NCBI GenBank assembly: GCA_020636745.1
Contig: JACJXH010000002.1
Span: forward strand, 496,001-560,000
Length of the DNA stretch: 64,000 bases
DNA from: Lentimicrobiaceae bacterium
Lineage (GTDB): Bacteria; Bacteroidota; Bacteroidia; Bacteroidales; Lentimicrobiaceae
Reading direction: 5' to 3'
Each line of letters starts with the position of its first letter. Within the stretch, counting starts at the first letter, position 1. A program made the position numbers and the translations under genes. Below the pieces are notes generated by a model. The model was not told the origin of the DNA and made no database searches. It worked only from the letters and a program-made list of their open reading frames with translations. Below, piece by piece: positions 9,657 to 18,386 of this stretch.

Positions 9657-10700
9657 ATGAGCACTCAACCTAATATGACAATAGAGCGTTCTTCGGTAGA
9701 ACTCAACAAAGAAGATTTTGTTAGCGACCAGATGGTAAAGTGGTGCCCCGGTTGTGGTGCCCATGCTATTCTCTCTTCAGTGGCTAATGTTTTTCCAAAG
9801 TTGGGATACCGCAAGGAAAATATCATGATGGTTTCGGGAATCGGTTGTTCATCGCGCTTTCCCTATTATGTGAATACTTATGGCATTCATGGTATTCACG
9901 GACGCGCTGCAGCTATCTCTTCAGGAGTAAAAATTGCCAACCCGCACTTAAGTGTTTGGATGGCTACAGGTGACGGAGACTCAATGGCTATTGGTGGTAA
10001 TCACTTTATCCATATTATTCGCCGCAATATCGATATTAATATCCTGTTGTTTAACAATCAGATTTATGGCCTTACCAAAGGACAGTATTCTCCTACTACT
10101 CCTATGGGCAGTGTGACCAAAACATCACCCCAGGGAACAATCGAACATCCGTTTAACCCTGGAGAACTGGTGCTTGGTGCTCAGGGAACTTTTTTTGCCC
10201 GCGTGGTGGATACAAATCCTCGCTTGATGACTGAAGTTATGTTTGAAGCCGCCAAACATGATGGCACTTCTATTATTGAAATTCTTCAGAACTGCGTCAT
10301 TTTTGCTGACAAAACCCATGACGCTGTTACCAATAAAGAGGTACGCGATGATCGCCAGATCGTTTTGAGAAATGGTCATCCTATGGTTTTTGGTAAAAAC
10401 AGGGATAAAGGTATCCGTTTGAAGGGTACCCGACTTGAAGTTGTTACTATTGGCGAAAACGGAATTACAGAAGATGATCTCCTGGTTCATGACGTTTATC
10501 AGCAGGATCCGGGTATACATCTGATGCTGGCAAAAATGGCTTATCCCCATTTTCCTATAGCTCTGGGTGTAATTCGTTCAGCTAATTACCCAACTTATGA
10601 CGATTTGGTAGAAGAACAAATTTCTTATGCTAAAGAGAATGGTAAAATAAAGAATGTGGATGACCTGCTTAACAGTGGCGAAACCTGGGAAATCAAATAA
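9657..10700 (+). CDS. korB: 2-oxoglutarate:ferredoxin oxidoreductase, beta (ThDP) subunit
   Basis: This 347-residue ThDP-binding subunit has KWCPGCGAHAILSSV at about residues 24-38. It then has GIGCSSRFPYYVNTYGIHGIHGR and the ThDP/Mg signature GDGDSMAIGGNH...NNQIYGLTKGQYSPT. The conserved cysteines in CPGC and GCSS fit the single [4Fe-4S] cluster of KorB-type enzymes. It pairs with KorA in the same operon. A GC-rich hairpin follows. The promoter upstream of korA and the divergent ferredoxin suggest that this ferredoxin-dependent enzyme and its carrier form one functional unit. Confidence 0.93.
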   Translation: MSTQPNMTIERSSVELNKEDFVSDQMVKWCPGCGAHAILSSVANVFPKLGYRKENIMMVSGIGCSSRFPYYVNTYGIHGIHGRAAAISSGVKIANPHLSVWMATGDGDSMAIGGNHFIHIIRRNIDINILLFNNQIYGLTKGQYSPTTPMGSVTKTSPQGTIEHPFNPGELVLGAQGTFFARVVDTNPRLMTEVMFEAAKHDGTSIIEILQNCVIFADKTHDAVTNKEVRDDRQIVLRNGHPMVFGKNRDKGIRLKGTRLEVVTIGENGITEDDLLVHDVYQQDPGIHLMLAKMAYPHFPIALGVIRSANYPTYDDLVEEQISYAKENGKIKNVDDLLNSGETWEIK

Positions 10701-10726
10701 AAATTCCTGTTCTTCATTTTAATAGC

Positions 10727-10764
10727 AAACCGGCCTGCCCCCAATAACGGGAGCAGGCCGGTTT
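10727..10764 (+). terminator. Hairpin terminator after korB
   Basis: The stem AAACCGGCCTGC/GCAGGCCGGTTT is perfect over 12 bases, with further C/G pairing near the loop. It lies 27 bases after the korB stop. The following T-tract is weak, so termination strength is uncertain. Confidence 0.7.
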
Positions 10765-10939
10765 ACTTTATGAAATCATTGCCAGCTGTTGGTGCTTTTT
10801 TCAATGATGTCGTTGGTAAATTGAAAGTTTTCTTACTTTAGTTGATTCAACCATATTATATCAGTGTTATTATTTTCTGTTTAAATTCGTGTTCGGTTGA
10901 AATAGACCAACAATAACCTCCTGATGCGCGATAACGATG

Positions 10940-10965
10940 TTGTAATAGTTCAAAAATTAGCTTTG
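10940..10965 (+). promoter_or_regulatory. Candidate promoter for the first substrate-binding protein gene
   Basis: A TTG at 10940-10942 and a perfect TAnnTTTG (TAGCTTTG, 10958-10965) are separated by 15 bases. The ATG follows 43 bases later. The 308-base gap from korB otherwise holds only the korB terminator. Confidence 0.45.
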
Positions 10966-11008
10966 CGAATCAGGGATTTTATTAAAAAAGTCCCAAAATA
11001 TTAGTTTT

Positions 11009-11965
11009 ATGAGATTTTTCTGTTTTCTGTCAGCCTTTTTCTTTTTGTTACTCCAGAACAGTTGTGCACCTGGTGAGAAAAAAGTCACCATAGGTTATGT
11101 GCAAATTAGTGAAGATCCGGTGCTTGATGAAGCTAAAGCCGGCGTTTTTCGAGCTCTGGCCGATTCAGGCTATGTTATTGACGACAACATTAAAGTAATA
11201 GAAAACAATGCCCAGGGGGATCTTTCCATGATCAATACAATTCTGCAGTCATTCCAATCGCAGAATGTTGATTTGATTATTACAAACAGCACACCTTGTA
11301 TGGCTGCTGCAGCTCAGGTTATCCGTTCCATTCCTGTAGTTTTTACAGTCTCATTCGGGCCTGAGCAAATTGGTATGAAATCGACTCCGGAGAATCTTTA
11401 TGGGGTTTTCGATCCTCTTAAAGCGCCAGAATACGTTGATCTGATGATGGCATGTATGCCCCGTCTTTCGAGGGTTGGAATTCCATACAACAATGCCGAA
11501 CCTAATGCTGAATATTCGTTTAATATTTTCAAAAGTGAATTTTTAAAAAGAGGGATTGCTGTTGTGGCGGCACCCATTACCGGCTCAAATGAGATTTTGC
11601 AGGCCGGGCAATACCTGGTCGATCAAAATATTGATATGATGCTTGTTGCTGCAGATAATACCGTTTATCTTGGATTGCCTGTGCTGGCAAAATTAGCTTC
11701 TGAGAAGCAAATACCGCTTTTTGCTTCCGATCCCCGTCAGGTGGAAAAGGGTGCAGCAGTTGGTTTTGGCGTTAATTATGACCAATGGGGCTATCAATCC
11801 GGAATCAAGGCTGTTGAACTGTTAAATCAGCATTCATATTCAATAGAACAAATCACACCGATTGTAAATTATGAGTTGGTTATTAATCAGTTAGCTAGTT
11901 CTAAGCAAGGTTTGGCAATTCCTGATGAAATAAAAGAAAGAGCCCATCTTATTATCAATGAGTAA
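11009..11965 (+). CDS. ABC transporter substrate-binding lipoprotein (COG2984/TrpX-like)
   Basis: The product has 318 residues. A short lipoprotein-type signal (LLLQNSC, lipidated Cys about residue 19) is followed by one ABC_sub_bind (PF04392) fold: TIGYVQISEDPVLDEAKAG, an NNAQGD segment, ITNSTPCMAAAAQ, then IPVVFTVSFGP and MLVAADNTVYLGLPVLAKLA. This family includes TrpX-type receptors, which bind small or aromatic ligands on the outer face of the inner membrane. It has its own promoter-like sequence and is 262 bases ahead of a second receptor gene and the ABC permease/ATPase operon. It is therefore probably an extra receptor for the same transporter. The ligand is unknown. Confidence 0.85.
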   Translation: MRFFCFLSAFFFLLLQNSCAPGEKKVTIGYVQISEDPVLDEAKAGVFRALADSGYVIDDNIKVIENNAQGDLSMINTILQSFQSQNVDLIITNSTPCMAAAAQVIRSIPVVFTVSFGPEQIGMKSTPENLYGVFDPLKAPEYVDLMMACMPRLSRVGIPYNNAEPNAEYSFNIFKSEFLKRGIAVVAAPITGSNEILQAGQYLVDQNIDMMLVAADNTVYLGLPVLAKLASEKQIPLFASDPRQVEKGAAVGFGVNYDQWGYQSGIKAVELLNQHSYSIEQITPIVNYELVINQLASSKQGLAIPDEIKERAHLIINE

Positions 11966-12227
11966 TGGCTGAACAGGTGATATAGGGAAAATGTAATATT
12001 AAAGAATTATCATTCGTATTTTGTCTTTATGTATAAACCAGTCTTTTTGTAGAATGGAGATACTTATATGTCAATATTTACAAATGTTTGCCGCTGTACT
12101 GAATAATTTCCGGAATATTTGAAAAATATTAATTTCTTAGGTTACAAAATCAACCTTTTGTAAATAATACCTTATTAAGGGAGTACCCTGGATGATATTT
12201 TGTTTAAATACCTAACCTTTTTCAGCC

Positions 12228-14168
12228 ATGAAATCTGTTTCCCGTGGAATAATTGCATTATTGATTGTTTCGGTAATTCTGCTTCTTTCTGATCTTCAAA
12301 ACCGAAATGCTGTCAAGCACAATTTCCGCCATCCGAATCAGGCTAAATCAGAGGCCATAGAAGGGAAAAATTACACACTTGGACTTTGCTATTTTGCCCC
12401 TGAAGCCTCGCATGATGAGCTGCTGTCAGGTCTTTGGCTGCGCTTAGGAGAATTGGGATTTGTACGCGATAGTAATTTGATAGTGAAAGAGTCGCATTCC
12501 AACGGGGAAATTGGCAATATAGCACCAATCTTGCTTAATATGGATTATCAGCCCATGGATTTAGTGCTGGTGACTTCAACACCCTGTGTTACTGCAGCGG
12601 TGGCTACTATAAAAAAACATCCGGTTGCTTTTACTTATTGTTATGATCCGATTGCAGCGGGAGCAGGGAAAAGCCCTGAAGACCATGCCCCGGGAATTAC
12701 AGGAATTGGTTCTTTCCCACCTGTGGAGAAAACAATTCAGTTTATTATGGAAACCATTCCGGGAACCAAAAAAATCGGAACCATTTACAACTCGTCGGAA
12801 GCCAATTCACGAAAAGTTGTTAGTGTAATGCGTGAAATGGCTGGTAAATCAGGGTTTACACTGATTGAGATGCCTGTGGTTAACTCTTCAGAAGTGTTTC
12901 AGGCAGCTCAGGTTATTGCTGGCAAGGGCATTGATGCCCTTTATATTTCGGGAGACAATACAGCCTTACAGGCTTTTGATGCCATTGCCGGAGTTTGCAA
13001 TAGCAATGCTATTCCATTGGTAGTAAACGATTTACCTTTTGTTGGGAAAGGTGCTTTTGCTGCGATTGGAATCGGATGGCAACAAGTTGGTTACCATTCG
13101 GGCGATCTTATCGGGAAATTGCTTAATGGAGTTTCTCCGGCCAATATTCCTATCGAAAACTATGTTGATGAGCAGGTATCGGTTGACGAGCAAAAAGCTA
13201 AAAGCCTTGGTTTGACTGTCCCTCAAAAATATCTGACCCAAACAAATGTAAATTCCAAAGGCAAAAAACTGAAACTTGCATTGGTACATTATGTCGACAG
13301 TCATAATTCAGAAGATTGCGAAAAAGGTATTCGCAAGTCACTTCGTGATAACAAAATGATTGAGAATGTAGATTTTTCGATGAAGGTTTTTAATGCTCAG
13401 GGCGATATTTCAACCCTTAACAGCATTGCAGGCTCTATTGGCAATGAATCATGGGATTTGGTTTTTGCTACCTCAACGCCTACTATCCAACTTTTAGCCA
13501 AAAAGCTAAATAACACCCGAATTGTCTTCACCAATGTTGGTGACCCGATAGTTGCCGGGCTTGGTGATTCATTTGAAAATCATCTGCCTGATATTTGTGG
13601 TATTTCCACAATGAGCGATTTTGAGGGCCTTATCAGGATGGTAAAAATATTACACCCTGATGTTAAACGCGTGGGAACTGTTTTTACACCAGCAGAAATT
13701 AATTCGGTTTCGTATAAGGATCATCTGGCTGAGGCTGCCCAAAAATACGGGATCAAGCTGGTGGCGGTTCCGGCAAATTCAGCTACCGATGTTATTGATG
13801 CCGCTAACTCACTTGTCTCTCAGCGAATTGATGTGTTTTGCCAGATTTCTGATAATCTGACCGGAAGCTGTAGTGCTGCCATTTTAAAGGTGTCGAAGGA
13901 TAGTAAAATACCATATTACGGGTTTGTTTCTCAGCAACTTAAACAAGGAGCTGTAGCTGTTTGTGCCCGTGATTATTTTCAGGCAGGCTATGAGGCCGGA
14001 GAAATGGGATGCCAGGTCTTAAATGGTAAGCTTCCGCAGGATATTCCATACAGGTTTGTAAAGAAAACCGATTTTATATTGAATAGTGAAACTGCCCGTT
14101 TATTGAATATTCGCATACCTCAGCAGCTTCGCACCACTTTTCCCCAACTTAAAGTAACTGAACAGTAA
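12228..14168 (+). CDS. Membrane-anchored tandem substrate-binding protein (two ABC_sub_bind domains)
   Basis: This 646-residue protein has one N-terminal membrane segment (about residues 8-22, ending LLLSDLQNR) and then two complete COG2984-type modules, about 50-335 and 350-630. Each repeats the same landmarks: YTLGLCYFAP against LKLALVHYVD; VLVTSTPCVTAAV against VFATSTPTIQLLA; VAFTYCYDPIAAGAG against IVFTNVGDPIVAGLG; and IDALYISGDNTAL against IDVFCQISDNLTG. Receptors of this family are normally single-domain, so this is a fused double receptor. It is the first gene of a tight operon (gaps of 19, 20, 5 and 10 bases) with a STAS protein, permease, ATPase and another anchored receptor. The anchor motif SDxQNR recurs in that last receptor. 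Confidence 0.88.
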   Translation: MKSVSRGIIALLIVSVILLLSDLQNRNAVKHNFRHPNQAKSEAIEGKNYTLGLCYFAPEASHDELLSGLWLRLGELGFVRDSNLIVKESHSNGEIGNIAPILLNMDYQPMDLVLVTSTPCVTAAVATIKKHPVAFTYCYDPIAAGAGKSPEDHAPGITGIGSFPPVEKTIQFIMETIPGTKKIGTIYNSSEANSRKVVSVMREMAGKSGFTLIEMPVVNSSEVFQAAQVIAGKGIDALYISGDNTALQAFDAIAGVCNSNAIPLVVNDLPFVGKGAFAAIGIGWQQVGYHSGDLIGKLLNGVSPANIPIENYVDEQVSVDEQKAKSLGLTVPQKYLTQTNVNSKGKKLKLALVHYVDSHNSEDCEKGIRKSLRDNKMIENVDFSMKVFNAQGDISTLNSIAGSIGNESWDLVFATSTPTIQLLAKKLNNTRIVFTNVGDPIVAGLGDSFENHLPDICGISTMSDFEGLIRMVKILHPDVKRVGTVFTPAEINSVSYKDHLAEAAQKYGIKLVAVPANSATDVIDAANSLVSQRIDVFCQISDNLTGSCSAAILKVSKDSKIPYYGFVSQQLKQGAVAVCARDYFQAGYEAGEMGCQVLNGKLPQDIPYRFVKKTDFILNSETARLLNIRIPQQLRTTFPQLKVTEQ

Positions 14169-14187
14169 AACTTAATAAAGTTATATA

Positions 14188-15408
14188 ATGGATAATAAAT
14201 TGAATATTAGGAAGGATTCTCCGGGCATGGAACAACGGATTTTTCTTGAAGGAAGACTTGATGCCAACTGGGCCGGGCATCTTGATGACTACCTGAACAA
14301 CCTGGTTCGGGATGGTTCTTACCGTATTATTCTTAATATGTCAGGCATTCAATATCTTAGTTCAGCTGGCATCAGGGTTTTGGTCATCCAGTATAAAAAT
14401 ATTAAAAGAATTGGCGGAGTTTTCCAACTGGAAGCTTTGTCAGATGCCGTGGCCGAGGTATTAGAAATGGTAGGTTTATTATCTATGCTTACCGAAAAAA
14501 CAGCCGAAGCCCCAACTGTGTCCATTCTTGAAGATCAAAGTCAGGAAGTGGATGGTTACAGGTTTGATCATGAAATGATTTCAGAAAAAGAGATGGAGGT
14601 TGGTTTTAGAGGAAATCCTGACTTGATTTTGTCCTCGGGTTATACAGCTGATGAAAATAGCAGAATTAAGTTTAAATCTGATGAGTTTGGGTTAGGAATA
14701 GGAGCAATTGGGGATGGATTCGAAGATTGTAAAAGCAGGTATGGGGAGTTTCTGGCCGTAGGGGATGCCCTGGCTTATAAGCCGTCGGATGGTTCACGTA
14801 TTCCTGATTATTCGATTAAAACCGGCAGACTTGAGCCCGAGATTGATACTTTATATGCATTGCTTGCCAAAGGTACTTTTTCCAGCAGAATCTCATTTGA
14901 GCCGCTTGAAAAAAACCGGAATATCTCATTAGAAGCTTTGATTTCAGGATTTGCAAAAGTGTCAGAACACAATCAGTTTGTTTTTCTGATGGTTGCCGAA
15001 AATACCGGATTGGTGGGTGTAAGCCTGAATGCTCCGCCGGTGGGCGGGAAACAGTTGTTTCAGTTTCCTGACATTCGTGAGTATGTTAACTTTACTACCG
15101 AACCGGCCTACCCCAGAATGCTTACGATAACGCTTGGGTTTTATTCAAAAGAGCCGGGCGAAATGCTCAAAACCTTTCTCAGGCCAGTTAACCATAAAGC
15201 CTCGGGTTATTTGCACGCTCATTCAGCTGTTTTTCCATACCAGGCTTTACCTAAGCAAATAACGGAACATGAGAAACTGGTTGTGCAATTATTTGAAACC
15301 AGTATTGTACAGGATGTATTGCATCTGATCAATGATTCACGCGAGATTGTGGGTTTAGGTGACAGTACTTTTAAACAGGGAGTTGCCTGGATAGGAAAAT
15401 TCAGTTAA
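14188..15408 (+). CDS. STAS-domain protein with a large unrecognised C-terminal domain
   Basis: Of 406 residues, about 1-105 form a STAS domain of the anti-sigma-factor antagonist type. The YLSSAGIRVL motif puts the phosphorylatable serine at 58/59. The remaining 300 residues are not recognised. They contain LGIGAIGDGFEDC, YGEFLAVGDALAYKPSDG and PDYSIKTG, and look like a folded alpha/beta domain without membrane segments. The glycine/aspartate stretch is faintly like a PP2C-type phosphatase core, but I cannot align the metal ligands. The gene lies between the double receptor and the permease, so it is co-transcribed with the transporter. It may be a cytosolic signalling subunit that switches with an RsbW-like kinase such as the one at 18387. 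The STAS call is firm; the role is inferred. Confidence 0.8.
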   Translation: MDNKLNIRKDSPGMEQRIFLEGRLDANWAGHLDDYLNNLVRDGSYRIILNMSGIQYLSSAGIRVLVIQYKNIKRIGGVFQLEALSDAVAEVLEMVGLLSMLTEKTAEAPTVSILEDQSQEVDGYRFDHEMISEKEMEVGFRGNPDLILSSGYTADENSRIKFKSDEFGLGIGAIGDGFEDCKSRYGEFLAVGDALAYKPSDGSRIPDYSIKTGRLEPEIDTLYALLAKGTFSSRISFEPLEKNRNISLEALISGFAKVSEHNQFVFLMVAENTGLVGVSLNAPPVGGKQLFQFPDIREYVNFTTEPAYPRMLTITLGFYSKEPGEMLKTFLRPVNHKASGYLHAHSAVFPYQALPKQITEHEKLVVQLFETSIVQDVLHLINDSREIVGLGDSTFKQGVAWIGKFS

Positions 15409-15428
15409 TCAATAAATACCAAAGTTCA

Positions 15429-16358
15429 ATGACACTATTAATCGGATCAATTACCATCGGACTCGTCCTTGCACTGCTGGCTGTCGGAATATTTATCAGC
15501 TTCCGGATTTTTGATTTCCCGGATATTACGGCCGAGGGTTCGTTTACTTTCGGAGCGGCCATCTCATCATCTTTAATCGTGGCAGGCTATAATCCTGTTC
15601 TGGCCACAATTCTTGCTTTTGCCGGAGGCATGCTGGCAGGTTCGGCTACAGGTCTTATTCATACACGTTTCAATATCAACCCACTTCTTGCTGGTATTCT
15701 GGTTATGACAGCACTTTATTCAGTTAATCTGCATGTGATGGGGAAAAGTAATATTCCGCTTTTGTCACAAAACACCTTATTTACCTGGTTTGGTCATTTC
15801 TCTGATACAATTTCAGGGGAAAATGCCATGATAAATCTACTTGGCTGGAGTGTACCGGCCAGAGATTTATGGACCATGTTTTTCTGTTTGCTGATAATAG
15901 TAACATTTAGTTTACTGTTGCTGTGGTTTTTCAGAACAAATCTGGGAACAGCCATGCGGGCTACCGGCGATAATGCACAAATGATTAGAGCATTGGGTGT
16001 AAATACTAAAGCCATGATCATTTTTGGTGTTGCGCTTTCTAATGGCTTTATAGCTCTGGCAGGGGCATTGCTGGCGCAATTTCAGGGGTTTGCTGATGTG
16101 CAGATGGGAATTGGAATGATGGTTTGGGGCCTTGCCAGTGTTATTATTGGCGAAGCTTTAATAAGCGACCACAGCCTTGGTTTGGTTATTGCCGGGGCGG
16201 TTATTGGTGCAGTTTTATTCAGGTTGTTGGTGGCTATAGCCCTTCGCTGGGGAATGAATCCCAATGATTTGAAATTGATAACCGCCGCATTTGTATTTCT
16301 TGCGTTGGTACTGCCTGGCTTTATGAAACAAACAAAGAAGATTAAATTAATCAGATAA
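15429..16358 (+). CDS. ABC transporter permease (COG4120/TrpY-like, BPD_transp_2)
   Basis: The 309-residue integral membrane protein has about eight to nine hydrophobic segments. It shows the family features FRIFDFPDITAEGSFTFGAA near the N-terminus and the cytoplasmic coupling region TNLGTAMRATGDNAQMIRALGVN, which is where the ATPase docks. This is the permease class of the TrpXYZ and branched-chain-type importers. The gene begins 20 bases after the STAS gene and ends five bases before the ATPase gene, so production of the three is probably coupled. Confidence 0.93.
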   Translation: MTLLIGSITIGLVLALLAVGIFISFRIFDFPDITAEGSFTFGAAISSSLIVAGYNPVLATILAFAGGMLAGSATGLIHTRFNINPLLAGILVMTALYSVNLHVMGKSNIPLLSQNTLFTWFGHFSDTISGENAMINLLGWSVPARDLWTMFFCLLIIVTFSLLLLWFFRTNLGTAMRATGDNAQMIRALGVNTKAMIIFGVALSNGFIALAGALLAQFQGFADVQMGIGMMVWGLASVIIGEALISDHSLGLVIAGAVIGAVLFRLLVAIALRWGMNPNDLKLITAAFVFLALVLPGFMKQTKKIKLIR

Positions 16359-16363
16359 ACAGC

Positions 16364-17176
16364 ATGTTAGAACTTTCAAACCTCTATAAAACCTTTAATG
16401 CAGGAACAATTAACGAAGTTAATGCCTTGCAGGATGTTAGCCTGTCTATTGAGGAAGGCAGTTTTGTTTGTGTGCTGGGTACCAATGGCTCGGGTAAATC
16501 TACTTTGCTCAATGCTGTGGCAGGTACATTTATTACCGATTCAGGCAAAATTTTGTTAAAAGGTTCTGACATTACGAAATGGCCCGAGCACAAAAGAGCC
16601 CGCCTGATTGGCCGCGTGTTTCAAAACCCATTCAGCGGAACGGCGCCGGGCATGTCTATTGCTGAAAATCTGGCACTTGCAGCTAAAAGAGGCAAAAAGC
16701 GGGGAATTGGCTGGGGATTGCCTTCTGCGGTGGTTGCAGAGTTAAAGCACCGGGTTAAAGATTTGAATATGGGCCTGGAGGAACGGCTTGATTCTCCTAT
16801 CGGAAAACTTTCGGGCGGTCAGCGCCAGGCATTAACGCTTTTAATGGCCAGTTGGCTGAAACCCGATTTGCTGTTGCTTGATGAGCATACAGCTGCTCTT
16901 GACCCTAAAACAGCCAGTAAGGTAATTGAGCTTACCGAACGCATCGTTTCTGAAGGAAACCTGACTACAATGATGGTCACACATTCAATGCAGCAGGCTG
17001 TGAATCTGGGCGACAGAATTATTATGATGCACCACGGGAAAATCAGGTATGACTTCAGGGGAGAAGAGAAAAAAAGACTTAAAGTTCAGGATTTACTTGC
17101 CCTCTTTGATGAAATTCGCCGCAAGGAGTTGATAGATAGTAGTGTGACAGAGTTATTGCTGGCCAAATATATCTAA
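16364..17176 (+). CDS. ABC transporter ATP-binding protein (COG1101/TrpZ-like)
   Basis: This 270-residue ABC ATPase has Walker A GTNGSGKST, Q-loop VFQNPFSGT, signature LSGGQRQAL, Walker B LLLLDEHTAALD and the H-loop MVTHSM. All motifs look intact, so it should hydrolyse ATP to drive the neighbouring permease. The Walker B region LLLLDEHTAALDPKTA is the form seen in the ATPases that accompany COG2984 receptors. It is flanked immediately by permease and receptor genes in one operon. Confidence 0.94.
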   Translation: MLELSNLYKTFNAGTINEVNALQDVSLSIEEGSFVCVLGTNGSGKSTLLNAVAGTFITDSGKILLKGSDITKWPEHKRARLIGRVFQNPFSGTAPGMSIAENLALAAKRGKKRGIGWGLPSAVVAELKHRVKDLNMGLEERLDSPIGKLSGGQRQALTLLMASWLKPDLLLLDEHTAALDPKTASKVIELTERIVSEGNLTTMMVTHSMQQAVNLGDRIIMMHHGKIRYDFRGEEKKRLKVQDLLALFDEIRRKELIDSSVTELLLAKYI

Positions 17177-17186
17177 TCGTATTTCA

Positions 17187-18209
17187 ATGCATGTCCGTAA
17201 ATTGCTGAGGCCTTTTTTGTTTCTTGTTGCAGCAAGTGCTATTTTGCTTATTTCCGATTGGCAAAACAGAAAGGATTCTAAAAATCGTGCACAAAAGGTC
17301 AGAATCGCTTTGTTTCGCTTCAACGCCAACCCTGTTCAGGAAGAAACCGAAAAGGGCGTGCTTAAAGTTTTGGAAGGTTTAAGAGCATTTAGGGATGGCA
17401 AAATTGAAATCAGGAGATTTTCAGCAGAAGGCGATATGCCTACTGCCAATATGATTGCCAGCAATATTGTGAGTGAAAAATTTGATTACGTTGTCTCCAT
17501 TAGTACTCCCGGGCTTCAGGTGATGGCGAATGCCAATCAAGAAGGTCGGGTGAAACATATTTTTTGTGCTGTTACTGACCCGGTGGCTTCCGGTGTTGGT
17601 ATAACTGGCTCTGCAGCTGATCAGCATCCGCCCTTTCTGGCTGGAATTGGCACTTTTCAGCCTGTTGAAAGTGTATTCAGGATGGCCAGACAAATGAATC
17701 CTCAGCTCAAAAAAGTTGGTGTGGTATGGTGCACCAGTGAAACCTGTTCCGAGGCATGTGTGAAAAAAGCCAGAGCGATTTGCGATGAACTGCATATTGA
17801 ACTGATGGAAATGAGTGTTGAAACCGTTTCACAGGTTTACGAAGCAGCTCTTGCCGTTTCACTCAAAGGTGTTGAAGCTCTTTGGATTGGTGGTGACAAT
17901 GTGGTAGAATCAGCCATTGAAATGTATATTGGTGCAGCAAGTAAAAACCATATTCCGGTTTTTACTAATAATCCTAATCATACTTTTAGCGGGGCGATGT
18001 TGAGCCTGGGTGCAAATTATTACGAGGTGGGGCTAACGGCCGGTATGATGCTTGACTCTGTTTTGAAAGGATTTCCGATGAGTCATATCGAAATTAATAA
18101 TGTTGTGCCGGAAAAGTTATTTCTCAATGATTCGGTTAGAAAACTGATGAATAAAAACTGGCTATTGCCAAATGAACTTAAAGTCAGAGCTGATTCCATT
18201 ATTGAATAG
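17187..18209 (+). CDS. Membrane-anchored substrate-binding protein (COG2984-like)
   Basis: This 340-residue protein has one N-terminal membrane segment ending LLISDWQNRKDS and a single ABC_sub_bind module: RIALFRFNANPVQEETEKG, VVSISTPGLQVMAN, HIFCAVTDPVASGVG and EALWIGGDNVVES. It is the last gene of the transporter operon, 10 bases after the ATPase. The anchor is nearly the same as that of the tandem receptor at 12228, with the same SDxQNR motif just outside the membrane, so the two anchored receptors appear to have arisen by duplication. The ligand is unknown. No terminator was found in the 177-base gap that follows. Confidence 0.87.
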   Translation: MHVRKLLRPFLFLVAASAILLISDWQNRKDSKNRAQKVRIALFRFNANPVQEETEKGVLKVLEGLRAFRDGKIEIRRFSAEGDMPTANMIASNIVSEKFDYVVSISTPGLQVMANANQEGRVKHIFCAVTDPVASGVGITGSAADQHPPFLAGIGTFQPVESVFRMARQMNPQLKKVGVVWCTSETCSEACVKKARAICDELHIELMEMSVETVSQVYEAALAVSLKGVEALWIGGDNVVESAIEMYIGAASKNHIPVFTNNPNHTFSGAMLSLGANYYEVGLTAGMMLDSVLKGFPMSHIEINNVVPEKLFLNDSVRKLMNKNWLLPNELKVRADSIIE

Positions 18210-18339
18210 CCGGCATTGCTGAAACAAACGTGTGAATTAACATCACCCGCTTATAATTACATTGAATGGAGATATTAGCCTTTATGCATAATTACCCATG
18301 TAATTCAAGTGACTTTTATCATATTAGCTGATTAAACTT

Positions 18340-18365
18340 TTGAGCCGGATTATCAGCTATATTTG
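18340..18365 (+). promoter_or_regulatory. Candidate promoter for the RsbW-like/STAS pair
   Basis: TTG (18340-18342) and TATATTTG (18358-18365), a perfect TAnnTTTG, are separated by 15 bases. The kinase ATG follows 21 bases later. This suggests the partner-switching pair can be transcribed separately from the ABC operon. Confidence 0.5.
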
Positions 18366-18386
18366 TTGATCATATCGCCTACTTCA

